Notes: generated by a model from the letters alone, not told the origin. A stretch of 64,000 nt of DNA from Alcanivoracaceae bacterium (GCA_016744455.1 JADGEI010000010.1:1-64000), one strand, 5' to 3'; shown: positions 19,216 to 32,232, counted from the stretch's first letter. Numbers and translations are program-made.

Positions 19216-19292
19216 AGAAAAATTGGTTTAAGTGCATTTCCCTCTAATTGAGGGTCGATATCTGTACCTTGTATACTTAAACCAATTTTTTT
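19216..19292. terminator. Long nested hairpin between convergent genes
   Basis: A perfect 16-base inverted repeat (19218-19233 and 19275-19290) encloses a 41-base loop that holds a second hairpin, CCCTC-TAATT-GAGGG (19240-19254). The right arm ends in seven T residues and the left arm gives five T residues on the minus strand, so it can terminate both the cold-shock-domain gene and the alkaline phosphatase gene. Confidence 0.72.
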
Positions 19293-19332
19293 ATTTATAA
19301 ATCTTGTATGGTGAACTTGCATTGATGGTTTA

Positions 19333-20859
19333 TTATAAGCCCAGTGCAAATCGCATGATATGATAAATAACATTTTGTTCGATTGTACCATGCACGGTTT
19401 GAGATCCAGCACCAATTGCATAAATAATAACATCTTCACCACTGTGCGTTTCTGAGTGCTTAGGAATTGCTGCTGCTTGGCGATAATCAGGGTTGGCAGT
19501 GTCCACATGAGTTAAATCAGGTCGATTATCACCATCAATATAACCTGGGCCATTGGCGTAAGACAAAGTTGTGTAAGGTTTATCTTGTGCATCTTTGGCG
19601 ATATGGCCTATAAGATTGCCAGCTTCATCAGGAGTCTTGACAATTCCAAGGATTGGGTTGCCACGCTCGGGATAACCGCCAATGTTAAATGTATGGGAAT
19701 GATCAGCAGTAACGATTATCAGCGTCTCATTTAAATCGACTTTATCTACCGCAATTTTTACTGCATTGCTTAATTCTATCGTGTCTGTTAAAGCACGAAA
19801 GGCATTACCGGCATGGTGTCCATGATCTATTCTACCGGCTTCGACCATAAGGAAAAAAGGTTTTTCACTATTTTTAAGAATTTGCAAAGATGTTTTTGTC
19901 ATATCAGTTAAGGATGGTTCTCCTGCAATGTCTTTAGGGCGATCATGTTCATATTGCATGTGTGAAGGCTCAAATAAACCTAATAAGTGTTTTATTTTTT
20001 GGCTGTCAATTTTATCAAATTGTTCTTTATTCCAAATGACTTGTGCATTTGAGTATTTATTAATCCATTCTTGAGTTAAGTCACGTTTATCTTTACGGCT
20101 GCCAGTTACAAGAGGGTATTCTGGGTCATTGCTGCTTTTTGGTAGAAAGTTTTTTCGACCACCACCAAGTGCAACTTCTATACCATCACCATATGGAAAC
20201 TCGATGAGTTGTTGGGCTATGTCTTTACAGCCTTTGTTCCGTTGTTTTTTTGGAATGTCGCTATCAGTTTCCCAGTCACGACTAACAGCATGGGCATAAG
20301 TGGCTGCGGGTGTTGCATGGGTTATTTTTGCAGTAGAAACCACACCTGTACTCATGCCTTTTTTTTCAGCAAGTTCAAGTAGTGTCATGCGTTCATGTCC
20401 TTTGCCGGACTCACAATCGGCTACGTTAATACCACTATCAACAGAAATGACACCACCTTTTGTTTTCACTCCTGTCATCATAGCTGACATAGTGCCAGCA
20501 GAATCTGAGGTCTGTAAGTTAGTATTGTAGGTTTTAGAAAGCGCAGTATGTGGGAATTTTTCAAAGCTTAGTTGGTTTTCTTCGCCAGTACCGCCCTGTT
20601 GTTGCCCTTGCAGAATACGTGCTGCTGTAATAGTGCTGATATTCATGCCATCACCAATAAATAAAATAACATTTTTGGCCTTTTTAGGGTAGCTATTTTG
20701 TTGAGCGAGCTCCTTTACTTTGGCTTCACCTTGTTGGTACCACCATTGAGGCGATTCTTTGTTCACTGTTAGAGTATTAACAGTTGTTTTTTTTGTATCA
20801 TGGGCACAAGCTGTAAATTGCGCAATAATTAAAAATGGGATAAATTTGAATATTTTCAT
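19333..20859 (-). CDS. Alkaline phosphatase, PhoA superfamily
   Basis: A 508-residue exported phosphomonoesterase. The N-terminal signal sequence ends IAQFTACAHD, which may be a lipobox with an unusual Phe at -3. Metal and catalytic motifs are present: LFIGDGMN, the nucleophile serine in SDSAGTMSAMMTG, EAGRIDHGHHAGN and TADHSHTF. It would release phosphate from organic esters in the periplasm. The gene is single, with the MAPEG gene just upstream on the same strand. Confidence 0.92.
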   Translation of the reverse strand: MKIFKFIPFLIIAQFTACAHDTKKTTVNTLTVNKESPQWWYQQGEAKVKELAQQNSYPKKAKNVILFIGDGMNISTITAARILQGQQQGGTGEENQLSFEKFPHTALSKTYNTNLQTSDSAGTMSAMMTGVKTKGGVISVDSGINVADCESGKGHERMTLLELAEKKGMSTGVVSTAKITHATPAATYAHAVSRDWETDSDIPKKQRNKGCKDIAQQLIEFPYGDGIEVALGGGRKNFLPKSSNDPEYPLVTGSRKDKRDLTQEWINKYSNAQVIWNKEQFDKIDSQKIKHLLGLFEPSHMQYEHDRPKDIAGEPSLTDMTKTSLQILKNSEKPFFLMVEAGRIDHGHHAGNAFRALTDTIELSNAVKIAVDKVDLNETLIIVTADHSHTFNIGGYPERGNPILGIVKTPDEAGNLIGHIAKDAQDKPYTTLSYANGPGYIDGDNRPDLTHVDTANPDYRQAAAIPKHSETHSGEDVIIYAIGAGSQTVHGTIEQNVIYHIMRFALGL

Positions 20860-20879
20860 AAATTGACAAATTGATATAG

Positions 20880-21266
20880 TTAGATAAAATAGGTATAAAG
20901 ATTAAGGCCAGCTAATACTAGTGTGACTAACCAGGTAATAAGGGTGCCATAAAAACGGCCAAAAGAAACACCAGCTGTTTTTGACAACCCCATAGCATGG
21001 AGTAAACGAGCAATAACTGCTGATACACCAATGATATTGAGTACGAGGTGAGAGCCTCCATTGACTTCGTATAAGCCCATTAAAATAAGTATTATCGGTA
21101 TATATTCTACTGCATTAGCATGTGTGCGTATAGCTAACATACCTCCAGAATCTCCGTTATCTCCGAGACCAACTTTTTTTGTTCTTCTAAAAGACACAAC
21201 TTTGTAGGCTAAAAAAATGATGATTAATGCCAATAATGACGCGTATAAACTAGTAATATGTAACAT
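20880..21266 (-). CDS. MAPEG-family membrane protein
   Basis: A 128-residue protein with four predicted membrane segments and the MAPEG signature region (RTHANAVEYIPIILILMGL, about residues 47-65). Bacterial members of this family are glutathione-linked or of unknown activity. It lies 15 bases downstream of the MBL hydrolase on the same strand; that gene and ggt, whose product acts on glutathione, lie upstream and may share the transcript. Confidence 0.85.
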   Translation of the reverse strand: MLHITSLYASLLALIIIFLAYKVVSFRRTKKVGLGDNGDSGGMLAIRTHANAVEYIPIILILMGLYEVNGGSHLVLNIIGVSAVIARLLHAMGLSKTAGVSFGRFYGTLITWLVTLVLAGLNLYTYFI

Positions 21267-21281
21267 AATAAACCTTTATTT

Positions 21282-22109
21282 TTAATGTGAAATTTCGTCT
21301 GTGGCCGAAAACCGACCATTATTATAGTGTATGAATGCCATTGAAGTATCTGGATCATGCGTGAAAAATAATTGATGATTCGCTTTATAATGTCGGTTCA
21401 AAAAAGCTTCTTTTTCATCAATTAATAATTCAGGGAAACGATCATAACCCATCGAAATAGGCACATGAATCCATGCTTTTCCTGGTATTAAATCTGCGCA
21501 AAAAACCACATTGTCAACAATGGAGTGCATCATACCTGGTGTATGCCCATCACTGTATTCAAAGGTGACTTCAGGTAATAATTCATGAGTACTGCCTGAT
21601 ACCAACTTAAGCCGCCCTGATTGTTGTAGTTTTCGGTTTAAATGGGGTATGAAAGATGCGCGGTCTCTCGGGTGCGGGTTTGTGGCCCTTTGCCAGTGAA
21701 TTGAAGAAACTAAATACTTTGCATTTGGAAATAACAATTCAGCTTCTTTGCCGTATTGCCAGGACGATAATAAACCACCAGCATGATCAAAATGTAAATG
21801 GCTTAGCACAACAATGTCAATATCTTTATGTGTTAACCCTTGTTGTTGTAATGATTCTAGCAGGACATGGGTGTCTTCATTGATACCAAAACGCGCTTTT
21901 AGTTTGGGCTCGAAGAAATTTCCAATGCCAGTTTCAAATAGAATATTTTTTCCATTTAAGTCTTTGGCTAATAAACACCGGCAAGCAATATGCATGCGAT
22001 TTAACTCATCTGTTTCAACCCATCGTGACCACAAAGCTTTTGGCGCATTACCAAACATGGCACCTGCATCCAGCATTTGAGAGTTCCCCATAAGTGAAAT
22101 TAACTGCAT
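21282..22109 (-). CDS. Metallo-beta-lactamase-fold hydrolase
   Basis: A 275-residue MBL-fold protein with the zinc motif LSHLHFDHAGG (HxHxDH) and further ligands in SDGHTPGMMH and VFCADLIPG. No signal peptide is evident. The length and motif spacing resemble lactonase-like and other small-molecule hydrolases, but the substrate cannot be told. The start directly abuts the ggt stop, so the two are co-transcribed. Confidence 0.87.
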   Translation of the reverse strand: MQLISLMGNSQMLDAGAMFGNAPKALWSRWVETDELNRMHIACRCLLAKDLNGKNILFETGIGNFFEPKLKARFGINEDTHVLLESLQQQGLTHKDIDIVVLSHLHFDHAGGLLSSWQYGKEAELLFPNAKYLVSSIHWQRATNPHPRDRASFIPHLNRKLQQSGRLKLVSGSTHELLPEVTFEYSDGHTPGMMHSIVDNVVFCADLIPGKAWIHVPISMGYDRFPELLIDEKEAFLNRHYKANHQLFFTHDPDTSMAFIHYNNGRFSATDEISH

Positions 22110-25084
<2,975 letters not shown>

Positions 25085-25143
25085 TGTTAGCAGATTTAAG
25101 TAAAATACCGTATTCTAGCAAGTCTGTAACAGGTCAAGTATAA

Positions 25144-26181
25144 ATGTTTAAAATTTTCAAGAAGAAAGACAATAAAAACAAGGATAACAACGAATCATTA
25201 GCTGAAAATTCTGCATTGGAACAGGCGCGTTCAGAAAACCAAGTGACACAAGCTCCTAAAGTGGTTAGTGTTGCTGGGAAGAAATTAGATGTTCAGCTGG
25301 AAAAGTCACGCCAAGGCTTTGGTAAAAAAGTTAAGAACCTGTTTTCAGTCAATAAAACCATAGATGATGATTTGTTTGAAGACATTGAAACGACACTATT
25401 GATGGCAGATGTTGGCGCAAAAGCGACAGTTGATATCGTTGAAAAAACATCACAGTCTGTTAAGCGTAACAATTTAGGCAATACCCAAGAAGTGTATTAT
25501 GCTTTAATGAATCACATGCTTGATTTGGCCCAAACCGTTGAGAATCCTTTAGTAGTAGATACAACAAAACAACCTTATGTTATATTGGTTGTTGGCGTAA
25601 ACGGCGTAGGTAAAACTACAACAATTGCAAAAATTGCCCGTAAATTTAAACAAGAAGGAAAATCTGTTATGTTGGCAGCAGGTGACACTTTTAGAGCTGC
25701 AGCTGTAGAACAATTAAAAACTTGGGGTGAACGCGAAGATATTCCAGTTGTTGCACAATCCACTGGTTCAGACTCTGCTTCTGTGATCTATGATGCGATG
25801 AGTTCAGCCAAGTCAAGAAACATCGATATTTTAATTGCCGATACCGCAGGTAGACTACACACACAATCCAACCTTATGCAAGAACTGGGAAAAATCAGCC
25901 GAGTGATGAAGAAAAATGATGAAACAGCTCCACATGAAACTTTAATTGTGGTCGATGGAGGGACTGGTCAAAATGCAATTTCTCAAATTAAAGAATTTAA
26001 TAATACCACAAAATTATCAGGAATCGCTATCACAAAACTGGACGGAACTGCCAAAGGTGGTGTGTTATTTAATTTAGCAAAAGAGTTTGGTATACCTGTA
26101 CGTTTTATTGGAGTAGGTGAAAAATCAACTGATTTAAAAACCTTTGTTGCTAAGGATTTTGTTGAAGCATTGTTAGGTTAA
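25144..26181 (+). CDS. ftsY: Signal recognition particle receptor FtsY
   Basis: A 345-residue SRP receptor GTPase. A short charged A region (about residues 1-50) precedes the N domain and the G domain with GVNGVGKTTTIAKIA, DTFRAAAVEQL, DTAGR and TKLDGTAKGG. It docks the ribosome-SRP complex at the membrane. The acidic N-terminal extension is short compared with E. coli FtsY (497 residues). Confidence 0.96.
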   Translation: MFKIFKKKDNKNKDNNESLAENSALEQARSENQVTQAPKVVSVAGKKLDVQLEKSRQGFGKKVKNLFSVNKTIDDDLFEDIETTLLMADVGAKATVDIVEKTSQSVKRNNLGNTQEVYYALMNHMLDLAQTVENPLVVDTTKQPYVILVVGVNGVGKTTTIAKIARKFKQEGKSVMLAAGDTFRAAAVEQLKTWGEREDIPVVAQSTGSDSASVIYDAMSSAKSRNIDILIADTAGRLHTQSNLMQELGKISRVMKKNDETAPHETLIVVDGGTGQNAISQIKEFNNTTKLSGIAITKLDGTAKGGVLFNLAKEFGIPVRFIGVGEKSTDLKTFVAKDFVEALLG

Positions 26182-26189
26182 GACTAAGG

Positions 26190-26633
26190 TTATTTCGACT
26201 TATTGATAAATGCCATCATGGCTTTATCAGAATAACCTTTACCCGACTCTAAATCACCTGTATTTTGCATACCTAGGTATTTTTTATTGCTATCTAAAAT
26301 CATGAAATGAGGATAGCCTTTAACTGGCGGATACTTTTCAAAGAATGCTTGATTGTAATTATCTTCGCTGTAGTTAATTTTTAGCACCACAAACGTTTCA
26401 TTAAGTTGTTGGTAGAAATCAGGATTGTTTTTAAAATATTTTTCCATAGTATGACACCAACTACACCAGTCACCACCAACTATTGCTAATATTTTTCTGC
26501 CATTTGCTATATCTGTAGCGGTTGATAGATCTGTTAAAGCATCTCTTTTTGGGTTATACCAGTGGGGTAACCCATTATCTTTGGCTTGACTAATTGCTGA
26601 GACAATTAGAAGTATTAAAGTTATTTCTCTCAT
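26190..26633 (-). CDS. Exported thioredoxin-like protein
   Basis: A 147-residue periplasmic thioredoxin-fold protein with a short signal peptide (ILLIVSAISQA) and redox centre GGDWCSWCHTMEKYF, of the WCxWCH type. It overlaps the end of dsbD by four bases, so it probably takes electrons from DsbD. Confidence 0.87.
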   Translation of the reverse strand: MREITLILLIVSAISQAKDNGLPHWYNPKRDALTDLSTATDIANGRKILAIVGGDWCSWCHTMEKYFKNNPDFYQQLNETFVVLKINYSEDNYNQAFFEKYPPVKGYPHFMILDSNKKYLGMQNTGDLESGKGYSDKAMMAFINKSK

Positions 26634-28792
26634 TTGATAACTTGATTTAAGTGTTTAATAAAGTCTGGTGGGCCTTTAAACCCAAAGAAATTATGTTTGT
26701 TCATTAACTTATTGTTGGTTCCAAAAAACAAGGTGGCAGGTGGTCCTATAATTTTAAATTTTTTCATCAGCGCTTTGTCGGCATTATTTTGTGCGGTAAC
26801 ATCCGCTTTAAGGACAAGAAAGTTTTCTAAAACCAGTTGTACTTTTGTGTCGCTATAGGTTTCTCGCTCCATATGGATACATTCAACGCACCAATCAGCA
26901 TAGAAATCAAGCAGTACAGGTTTATTTGACTGAGAGATTGCTTTATCTAGTTCGGAAATTGATGACACTTTAGTGAATTCAAAATGATGCGTCGTAGTTA
27001 ATGGGTGTAGTGGGTCTGAATTCCCTCTTATTGCTCCCATTATTTCAACAGCTCCTAATAAAACTAATAGCACTTTTATTAATAAAAAGAGTGCTGTTAA
27101 TTTAGTACCTTTAACGTTCTTCATGGCATATTTTATCCAGAAGATTGAAGATAATAAGGCCAGTATTCCATACAATGCTAAAGTGAAGTTTCCAGGAATA
27201 ATACGTGAGAGGAACCAAATTGCCATAGCAATTAAGGCTATACCGAAAAAGGATTTAACTACATTCATCCAACCACCTGATTGAGGTATCCATTTACCAG
27301 CTGAAGCGCCAATTAGTAATAACGGAACGCCCATGCCAATGGACATAGCAAATAGTGCAAAACCACCAACCACAGGGTCACCAGTATTGGAGATGTATAA
27401 GACAGCCCCAGCCAATGGAGGGGCAACGCAAGGGCCAACGATGATAGCAGATAAAAAGCCCATAATACCAACACCGATATAGGATCCTGATTTTTGATTG
27501 TTACTAACCTTTGATAATCTGTTTTGCCATGAAGCAGGTAACTGAAGGTCGTAATAACCAAACATACTCATGGCAAGGGCAATAAAAACTAAACTAAAGG
27601 TTATTATCACAGCTGGTTTTTGCATTGCTGCCTGAATATTGGCTCCAAGCATTCCGGCAATAACTCCAGCGAATGTATAAGCGAGTGCCATGGCGAGTAC
27701 ATAAACCACTGATAACATGAAGGAACGGGAGCGTGTTATTTCACCTTGCCCCATAATTAGCCCTGAAAGAATAGGTATCATTGGGAATATACACGGTGTC
27801 AATGCTAATAATAAACCAAAACCAAAGAATTTAATAATAGTTTTCCACCAAACATTTTTCTTTAAGTCAGCTTGTATTTGATCTTGTTCTGATAGTTCAT
27901 TACTACCAGTTTGACTTGATTGTGATGTAATGTTCTCAGGTAAGTCGATAGTGATTGTACGAATGGATGGAGGGTAGCAAATGCCTTCATCAACACACCC
28001 TTGGAATTCGGCTTGCAATTGCAAAATTTTGGTATCAGCGTTTCTGCTTATACTTATATCAGCTTCAATTTGATTAAAAAACACTTCAACTTCACCAAAA
28101 TGAGGGTCATTCTTTATTCGAGCTTTGGGAAATTTTATTGAATCTATACTAATACCATCGGTAAGTGATGTTAGTTTAATTTTGTCCTTGTAAAGATAGA
28201 TATTATCACCCATGGTGAAACGAGCGGATAGATTAGTAGTGTCCATTGCTATAGTTTCAAATATAAACGCTTGGTCTTCTGGTAGGACGCTATCAATTTG
28301 CCCACCCCATGAATCATTGTTGCTCATTCCTAAAGAGCTGCTTTTAGGTAAACTTGATGCTTGAGCAACTGGTAAATTGAGTTGTATTGTTTTGGATTCA
28401 GGTGGATAACATACACCAGCTTCTGCACATCCTTGATATTTGTATTTGAAAGAAGTCGTGGCAATAGCTTCTGGATTTTCATAAGGTATCGTTATTATGA
28501 CTTGATGATGATAGGTTTCTACTTCACCAAAGAAATCATCTTTTTTCTTTTCGCCATCAGGTATTTCAGCTTCACCAAATTTAACCTGGTTATCACTGTT
28601 TGGAAATTTAAACGTATGTTTGTAGAGGTAATATTTATCAGCAATATTAAATTTTAATTTAACAGAGTCTTGGGTGATTTCAACAATATCGGCATTAAAA
28701 GCGACATCTGCATCAAGCAATTCATCTTGGTCTATGGCATGAGTTGAATTGAGAAACATAATAAAGAAAAAAAGTGCAGCAAATCTAATCAT
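26630..28792 (-). CDS. dsbD: DsbD thiol:disulfide interchange protein with two alpha domains
   Basis: A 720-residue inner-membrane reductase that moves electrons from cytoplasmic thioredoxin to periplasmic proteins. After a signal peptide there are two consecutive DsbD-alpha domains, each with a CxxxGxCYPP pair (near residues 115-125 and 265-275), then about eight membrane helices with PCxxP-type cysteines (TPCIFPM and GPCVAPP) and a C-terminal thioredoxin-like domain with DWCVEC. E. coli DsbD has a single alpha domain and about 565 residues, so the duplication explains the extra length. Confidence 0.93.
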   Translation of the reverse strand: MIRFAALFFFIMFLNSTHAIDQDELLDADVAFNADIVEITQDSVKLKFNIADKYYLYKHTFKFPNSDNQVKFGEAEIPDGEKKKDDFFGEVETYHHQVIITIPYENPEAIATTSFKYKYQGCAEAGVCYPPESKTIQLNLPVAQASSLPKSSSLGMSNNDSWGGQIDSVLPEDQAFIFETIAMDTTNLSARFTMGDNIYLYKDKIKLTSLTDGISIDSIKFPKARIKNDPHFGEVEVFFNQIEADISISRNADTKILQLQAEFQGCVDEGICYPPSIRTITIDLPENITSQSSQTGSNELSEQDQIQADLKKNVWWKTIIKFFGFGLLLALTPCIFPMIPILSGLIMGQGEITRSRSFMLSVVYVLAMALAYTFAGVIAGMLGANIQAAMQKPAVIITFSLVFIALAMSMFGYYDLQLPASWQNRLSKVSNNQKSGSYIGVGIMGFLSAIIVGPCVAPPLAGAVLYISNTGDPVVGGFALFAMSIGMGVPLLLIGASAGKWIPQSGGWMNVVKSFFGIALIAMAIWFLSRIIPGNFTLALYGILALLSSIFWIKYAMKNVKGTKLTALFLLIKVLLVLLGAVEIMGAIRGNSDPLHPLTTTHHFEFTKVSSISELDKAISQSNKPVLLDFYADWCVECIHMERETYSDTKVQLVLENFLVLKADVTAQNNADKALMKKFKIIGPPATLFFGTNNKLMNKHNFFGFKGPPDFIKHLNQVIK

Positions 28793-28848
28793 AATTGTAT
28801 TCGTGTTTTTGTGTGTTAGTTTAATGACCGAAGTAATAGTGATATCAT

Positions 28849-31464
28849 TCAGTTAATGTTGTTTAATCGAAATAAAATGTCTTTGATGTGGAGGTTCGAC
28901 CATGATTTTTCTAAAGCATTCCATTTTTCTTGATTTGTTTTTAAATTACTTTCTATGTTTTCAATTAGAGAGCTAATATTTAATTGGTTTTTGTATAAGT
29001 CGTTAATAGATTGAGCATCAGGTATTTTATTGTCACCAAAAAATAATCCATGCAAGTTATCATCAAGCATGAGTTCATTCATTTGTAAGATATAATTTAA
29101 GTTATAAAAAAGTTTTACAGCCCTTTGCATTGAAGCAAAGTTTCCAGCTAATTGCTGTTGTTCATTTGTTGGATTTGGTTGGATGTTTAAGATGGATCTG
29201 TAAATAGTGGTTTGTAATTGTGTTGCTTTTTGTTGGAAGTATTGATTAATTGATGCTTTTAATTCGTCTAAATAATTTTTATCCGTTAACGTAATATCAT
29301 CATGGGTTATGGCATTGTTCCACTCAGCACCTTTCTCCCAATTACCAACTAAAATACTGGTTTCATCAGCTCGTGATGCGGTTAAAAAAGTGAGCCTATT
29401 TGGTACTAAACCATAGGTGCCCCTTTTTAATTTTGTAGAAATTTTAGTGCCAATAATATCTAATGGACAAGAGGTTTGTAAAACTTCACGCGTATTTGCA
29501 GCAAAAAGGTATAAGTATTCCTCTTTATCTATCAATTTTTTACTAAAAACCAATTGATCGTTATAAAAACCTTTCAAGCTAAAACTGAAATTACCTAAAT
29601 AGTTAGCAACACTATCATTGTCTAAGTGAGTAGAAACTGCATGACGATTTTCCCAACCTACATTGTCGTAACATAATTTTAAGGAACCTAGTTTAAGTTG
29701 ATCAGCTAACAATAAATGATTGGGGAATAAGCCAAATAGAGCTCTTGTTGGTTCAAGTTCTGTGTGAATGCCACAAGATTTTTGAGCATCGCAAGCTAGG
29801 ATTTTAATGTCAGCTACACGGTAATTACTTGATTGTTCTTTGTGTTCTATCAGGTTGATGTCGCTACCTATTGCTAAATTTGACTCATTGAATTCAATAG
29901 TGACTTTTTTTATTTGATTTTTGACATTTTGCCATTCTTTTACAATTTGGTTGAAATAATTGTCTAGTGTTTCTTCTTTAGATTTTTCTAAGCAGTTAAA
30001 GTGTTGTGTGAGTTTTTCCCCTTGTTTTATTATAGCGGAAATTTCATTGTTTTGGGGATATAATAATAAGTGGTTAGGCCAACGGTTTACAAACCATAGC
30101 ATGGATTCTGCTGCTATCGTCCATTCCAAAGGGTTGACTAATTTCTCAGAACCTTTTAAACAATTATCTTTAGAAACATTGGCATACATAAGGTTAATTG
30201 TTTGCCAGGCAGGAGATTGCAAAGCACGATCCAAAGCAGCCTGTGATTTGATTTTTGTAAGTGAGCCGGATAGTTCACTGGTTTTCGCCTCTTCTGTTGC
30301 AGCTTTAGTTAGGTCTTTTATGCAACCTAGAAACTGTTTTTTATCAATGGGCTCTTGTGGTAGAGGAGTTGAGTCTCTACTTATATTGAAACAAACTTCA
30401 AAACCTTGGTGAATGGTGTTTCTAAATGGAAGAGTCATGTAGTTGTTGAGTCTTTTTTGCAATAATTGATATATATTGGCAAGTGTAAAATCTTGGTTTG
30501 TATTGTCGCTATTATAAAATCTTTTAAGTTGATGAAAGCTAGATTCTATTTGGTTAGGGAGGTCCCTGTTAATAGCTAGTAACTCTTGTTCTTTAGTCAA
30601 AAACCATGTGTCACTTTCTTCTATAAATTGCACAACGGAAGTTAGCTCAACATCTGAAAGAAGGCTTTTGTTTAAGTGCAAATGGTTTGCAATACTAAGC
30701 CATGTCATTGCAGTTGATAAATAGTTTTTATTATTTTTTTCAAGAAGAAAACGGATGATATTTTGGTAGTTATTCTTTTGTATACTATCTGAGTTCTCGA
30801 TAGATGACATAACTTCTGTCAATAGTTTTTCTTCGTAGTTATTTTTTTGCCACTCATTTAAGGCATCAAAAAAACCACTCTCATTAGATGTGTCTGGTAT
30901 TTTTTCATCTTCGATTGTATTTGGAAATAAGGTTAAGCTTTTATTAAAAACTTCATGCCATTGGATATTTTCATGTGTAGCAATATTTTGAAGTAAAATT
31001 TCCCAAATCTGTGGCAGATGAAAATACAGAGTCAGGTCATCAGAAGTATTAATAAAATCAGTTAAATTTTGTTTGTTAAGGTTAATTGTGCTTTGGTTGT
31101 TATTCCAAGTTTTTGGAGTCATCCCATGAGTGTATTGGCTTAATAACTGCCCAGAATGGAATTGTGAATTTACCCTTGCAGATTGTAGTCTTGAGTTTGT
31201 ATCAGTTAATTCATTTATGGTAGTCTGCCATGTTTGTACAGCTTGTTGTTGATTGCTAAATGAATTAAGAATTTTAGTCAGAGACTTAGACAATAAAACT
31301 GAGCCATATATGCCATAATTCTTTCTTAATTGATGAACCACATCGTCAGATGAAACCAAGTGTGAAAATTGGTTTTCAGATTTACTAATGTCAGTTTCTT
31401 CCTGGGCCTTTAATAAAAAAGAATAAAAAACTAAAAGTAATATTAAGTAGATTTGCTTGGGCAT
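28849..31464 (-). CDS. Large exported protein of unknown function
   Basis: A protein of about 871 residues that I do not recognise. ATG 31464 gives a clear signal peptide (IYLILLLVFYSFLLKAQE); an ATG 21 bases upstream is possible. The rest is hydrophilic, rich in Asn, Gln, Ser and Leu, mostly helical in appearance, with scattered cysteines and no membrane segment or catalytic motif. It follows a 260-base gap and lies 56 bases before dsbD on the same strand; its cysteines could make it a client of that pathway. Base composition is like its neighbours. Confidence 0.75.
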   Translation of the reverse strand: MPKQIYLILLLVFYSFLLKAQEETDISKSENQFSHLVSSDDVVHQLRKNYGIYGSVLLSKSLTKILNSFSNQQQAVQTWQTTINELTDTNSRLQSARVNSQFHSGQLLSQYTHGMTPKTWNNNQSTINLNKQNLTDFINTSDDLTLYFHLPQIWEILLQNIATHENIQWHEVFNKSLTLFPNTIEDEKIPDTSNESGFFDALNEWQKNNYEEKLLTEVMSSIENSDSIQKNNYQNIIRFLLEKNNKNYLSTAMTWLSIANHLHLNKSLLSDVELTSVVQFIEESDTWFLTKEQELLAINRDLPNQIESSFHQLKRFYNSDNTNQDFTLANIYQLLQKRLNNYMTLPFRNTIHQGFEVCFNISRDSTPLPQEPIDKKQFLGCIKDLTKAATEEAKTSELSGSLTKIKSQAALDRALQSPAWQTINLMYANVSKDNCLKGSEKLVNPLEWTIAAESMLWFVNRWPNHLLLYPQNNEISAIIKQGEKLTQHFNCLEKSKEETLDNYFNQIVKEWQNVKNQIKKVTIEFNESNLAIGSDINLIEHKEQSSNYRVADIKILACDAQKSCGIHTELEPTRALFGLFPNHLLLADQLKLGSLKLCYDNVGWENRHAVSTHLDNDSVANYLGNFSFSLKGFYNDQLVFSKKLIDKEEYLYLFAANTREVLQTSCPLDIIGTKISTKLKRGTYGLVPNRLTFLTASRADETSILVGNWEKGAEWNNAITHDDITLTDKNYLDELKASINQYFQQKATQLQTTIYRSILNIQPNPTNEQQQLAGNFASMQRAVKLFYNLNYILQMNELMLDDNLHGLFFGDNKIPDAQSINDLYKNQLNISSLIENIESNLKTNQEKWNALEKSWSNLHIKDILFRLNNIN

Positions 31465-31745
31465 ATATTCAAAAACATTGTGCAAGAACTGTATTATGCT
31501 ACAAATTATATAAAATTTGAATTGGGTTTTACCGCATTTGTAGATAAATTAGAGTTTTGTATTATTCGTTAGGGTGAACTAATTAAAACTTTCTAACTAA
31601 TAATCGCTGTTAAGTGAGTGTATATGTATTCTGCTGTGGTAAAGATGGATTTGATTAGAATTATCCATTATTTATAGAGATTTCTGCCCCAATCTAACTT
31701 TTCCACAGTAGAATAGCTGTTTTTTGGGTTAGGCGTTACATAAAA

Positions 31746-32231
31746 ATGAAAAAGTTGAAAATAATTACAACAGGTGGAACTATCGATAAACTTTATTTTG
31801 ATGATGCAAGCGAATACAAAATTGGACACCCTGTAATTGAGGATTTGCTAACAGCTTTTAATGTTGCCTTTAAATTTGAAGTGTTGTCTCTTATGAAAAA
31901 GGATTCGTTGTACATGAAAGATGATGACCGCGAACTTATTAAAAGGGTCATTGAAAAATCGGATGAAAAGCACTTTCTAATCACTCATGGTACAGACTCC
32001 ATGGTGGAAACTGCTAATTATTTAGCTGACGTAAAAGATAAAACTATCGTTATCACTGGAGCATTAACGCCTGCAAAGTTTCAAAATACGGATGCTATCT
32101 TTAATATTGGTTGTGCCATAGCTGCAGTACAAACACTAAAAAATGGAGCATGGGTTATCATGAATGGGAAAGTTTGGGATCCAACACATGTAGCAAAAAA
32201 TCGCAGTGAAAACAGATTTGTAGAGGTGTAA
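31746..32231 (+). CDS. Asparaginase N-terminal-domain protein
   Basis: A 161-residue protein equal to just the N-terminal domain of L-asparaginase. Both threonine-containing motifs (TTGGTID near residue 8 and THGTDSM near residue 79) are present, followed by ITGALTPAKF. The C-terminal domain (about 150 residues more in the full enzyme) is missing and the next gene starts one base later, so this is a complete small gene, not a fresh truncation. Asparagine hydrolysis is possible but unproven. Confidence 0.83.
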   Translation: MKKLKIITTGGTIDKLYFDDASEYKIGHPVIEDLLTAFNVAFKFEVLSLMKKDSLYMKDDDRELIKRVIEKSDEKHFLITHGTDSMVETANYLADVKDKTIVITGALTPAKFQNTDAIFNIGCAIAAVQTLKNGAWVIMNGKVWDPTHVAKNRSENRFVEV

Positions 32232-32232
32232 A

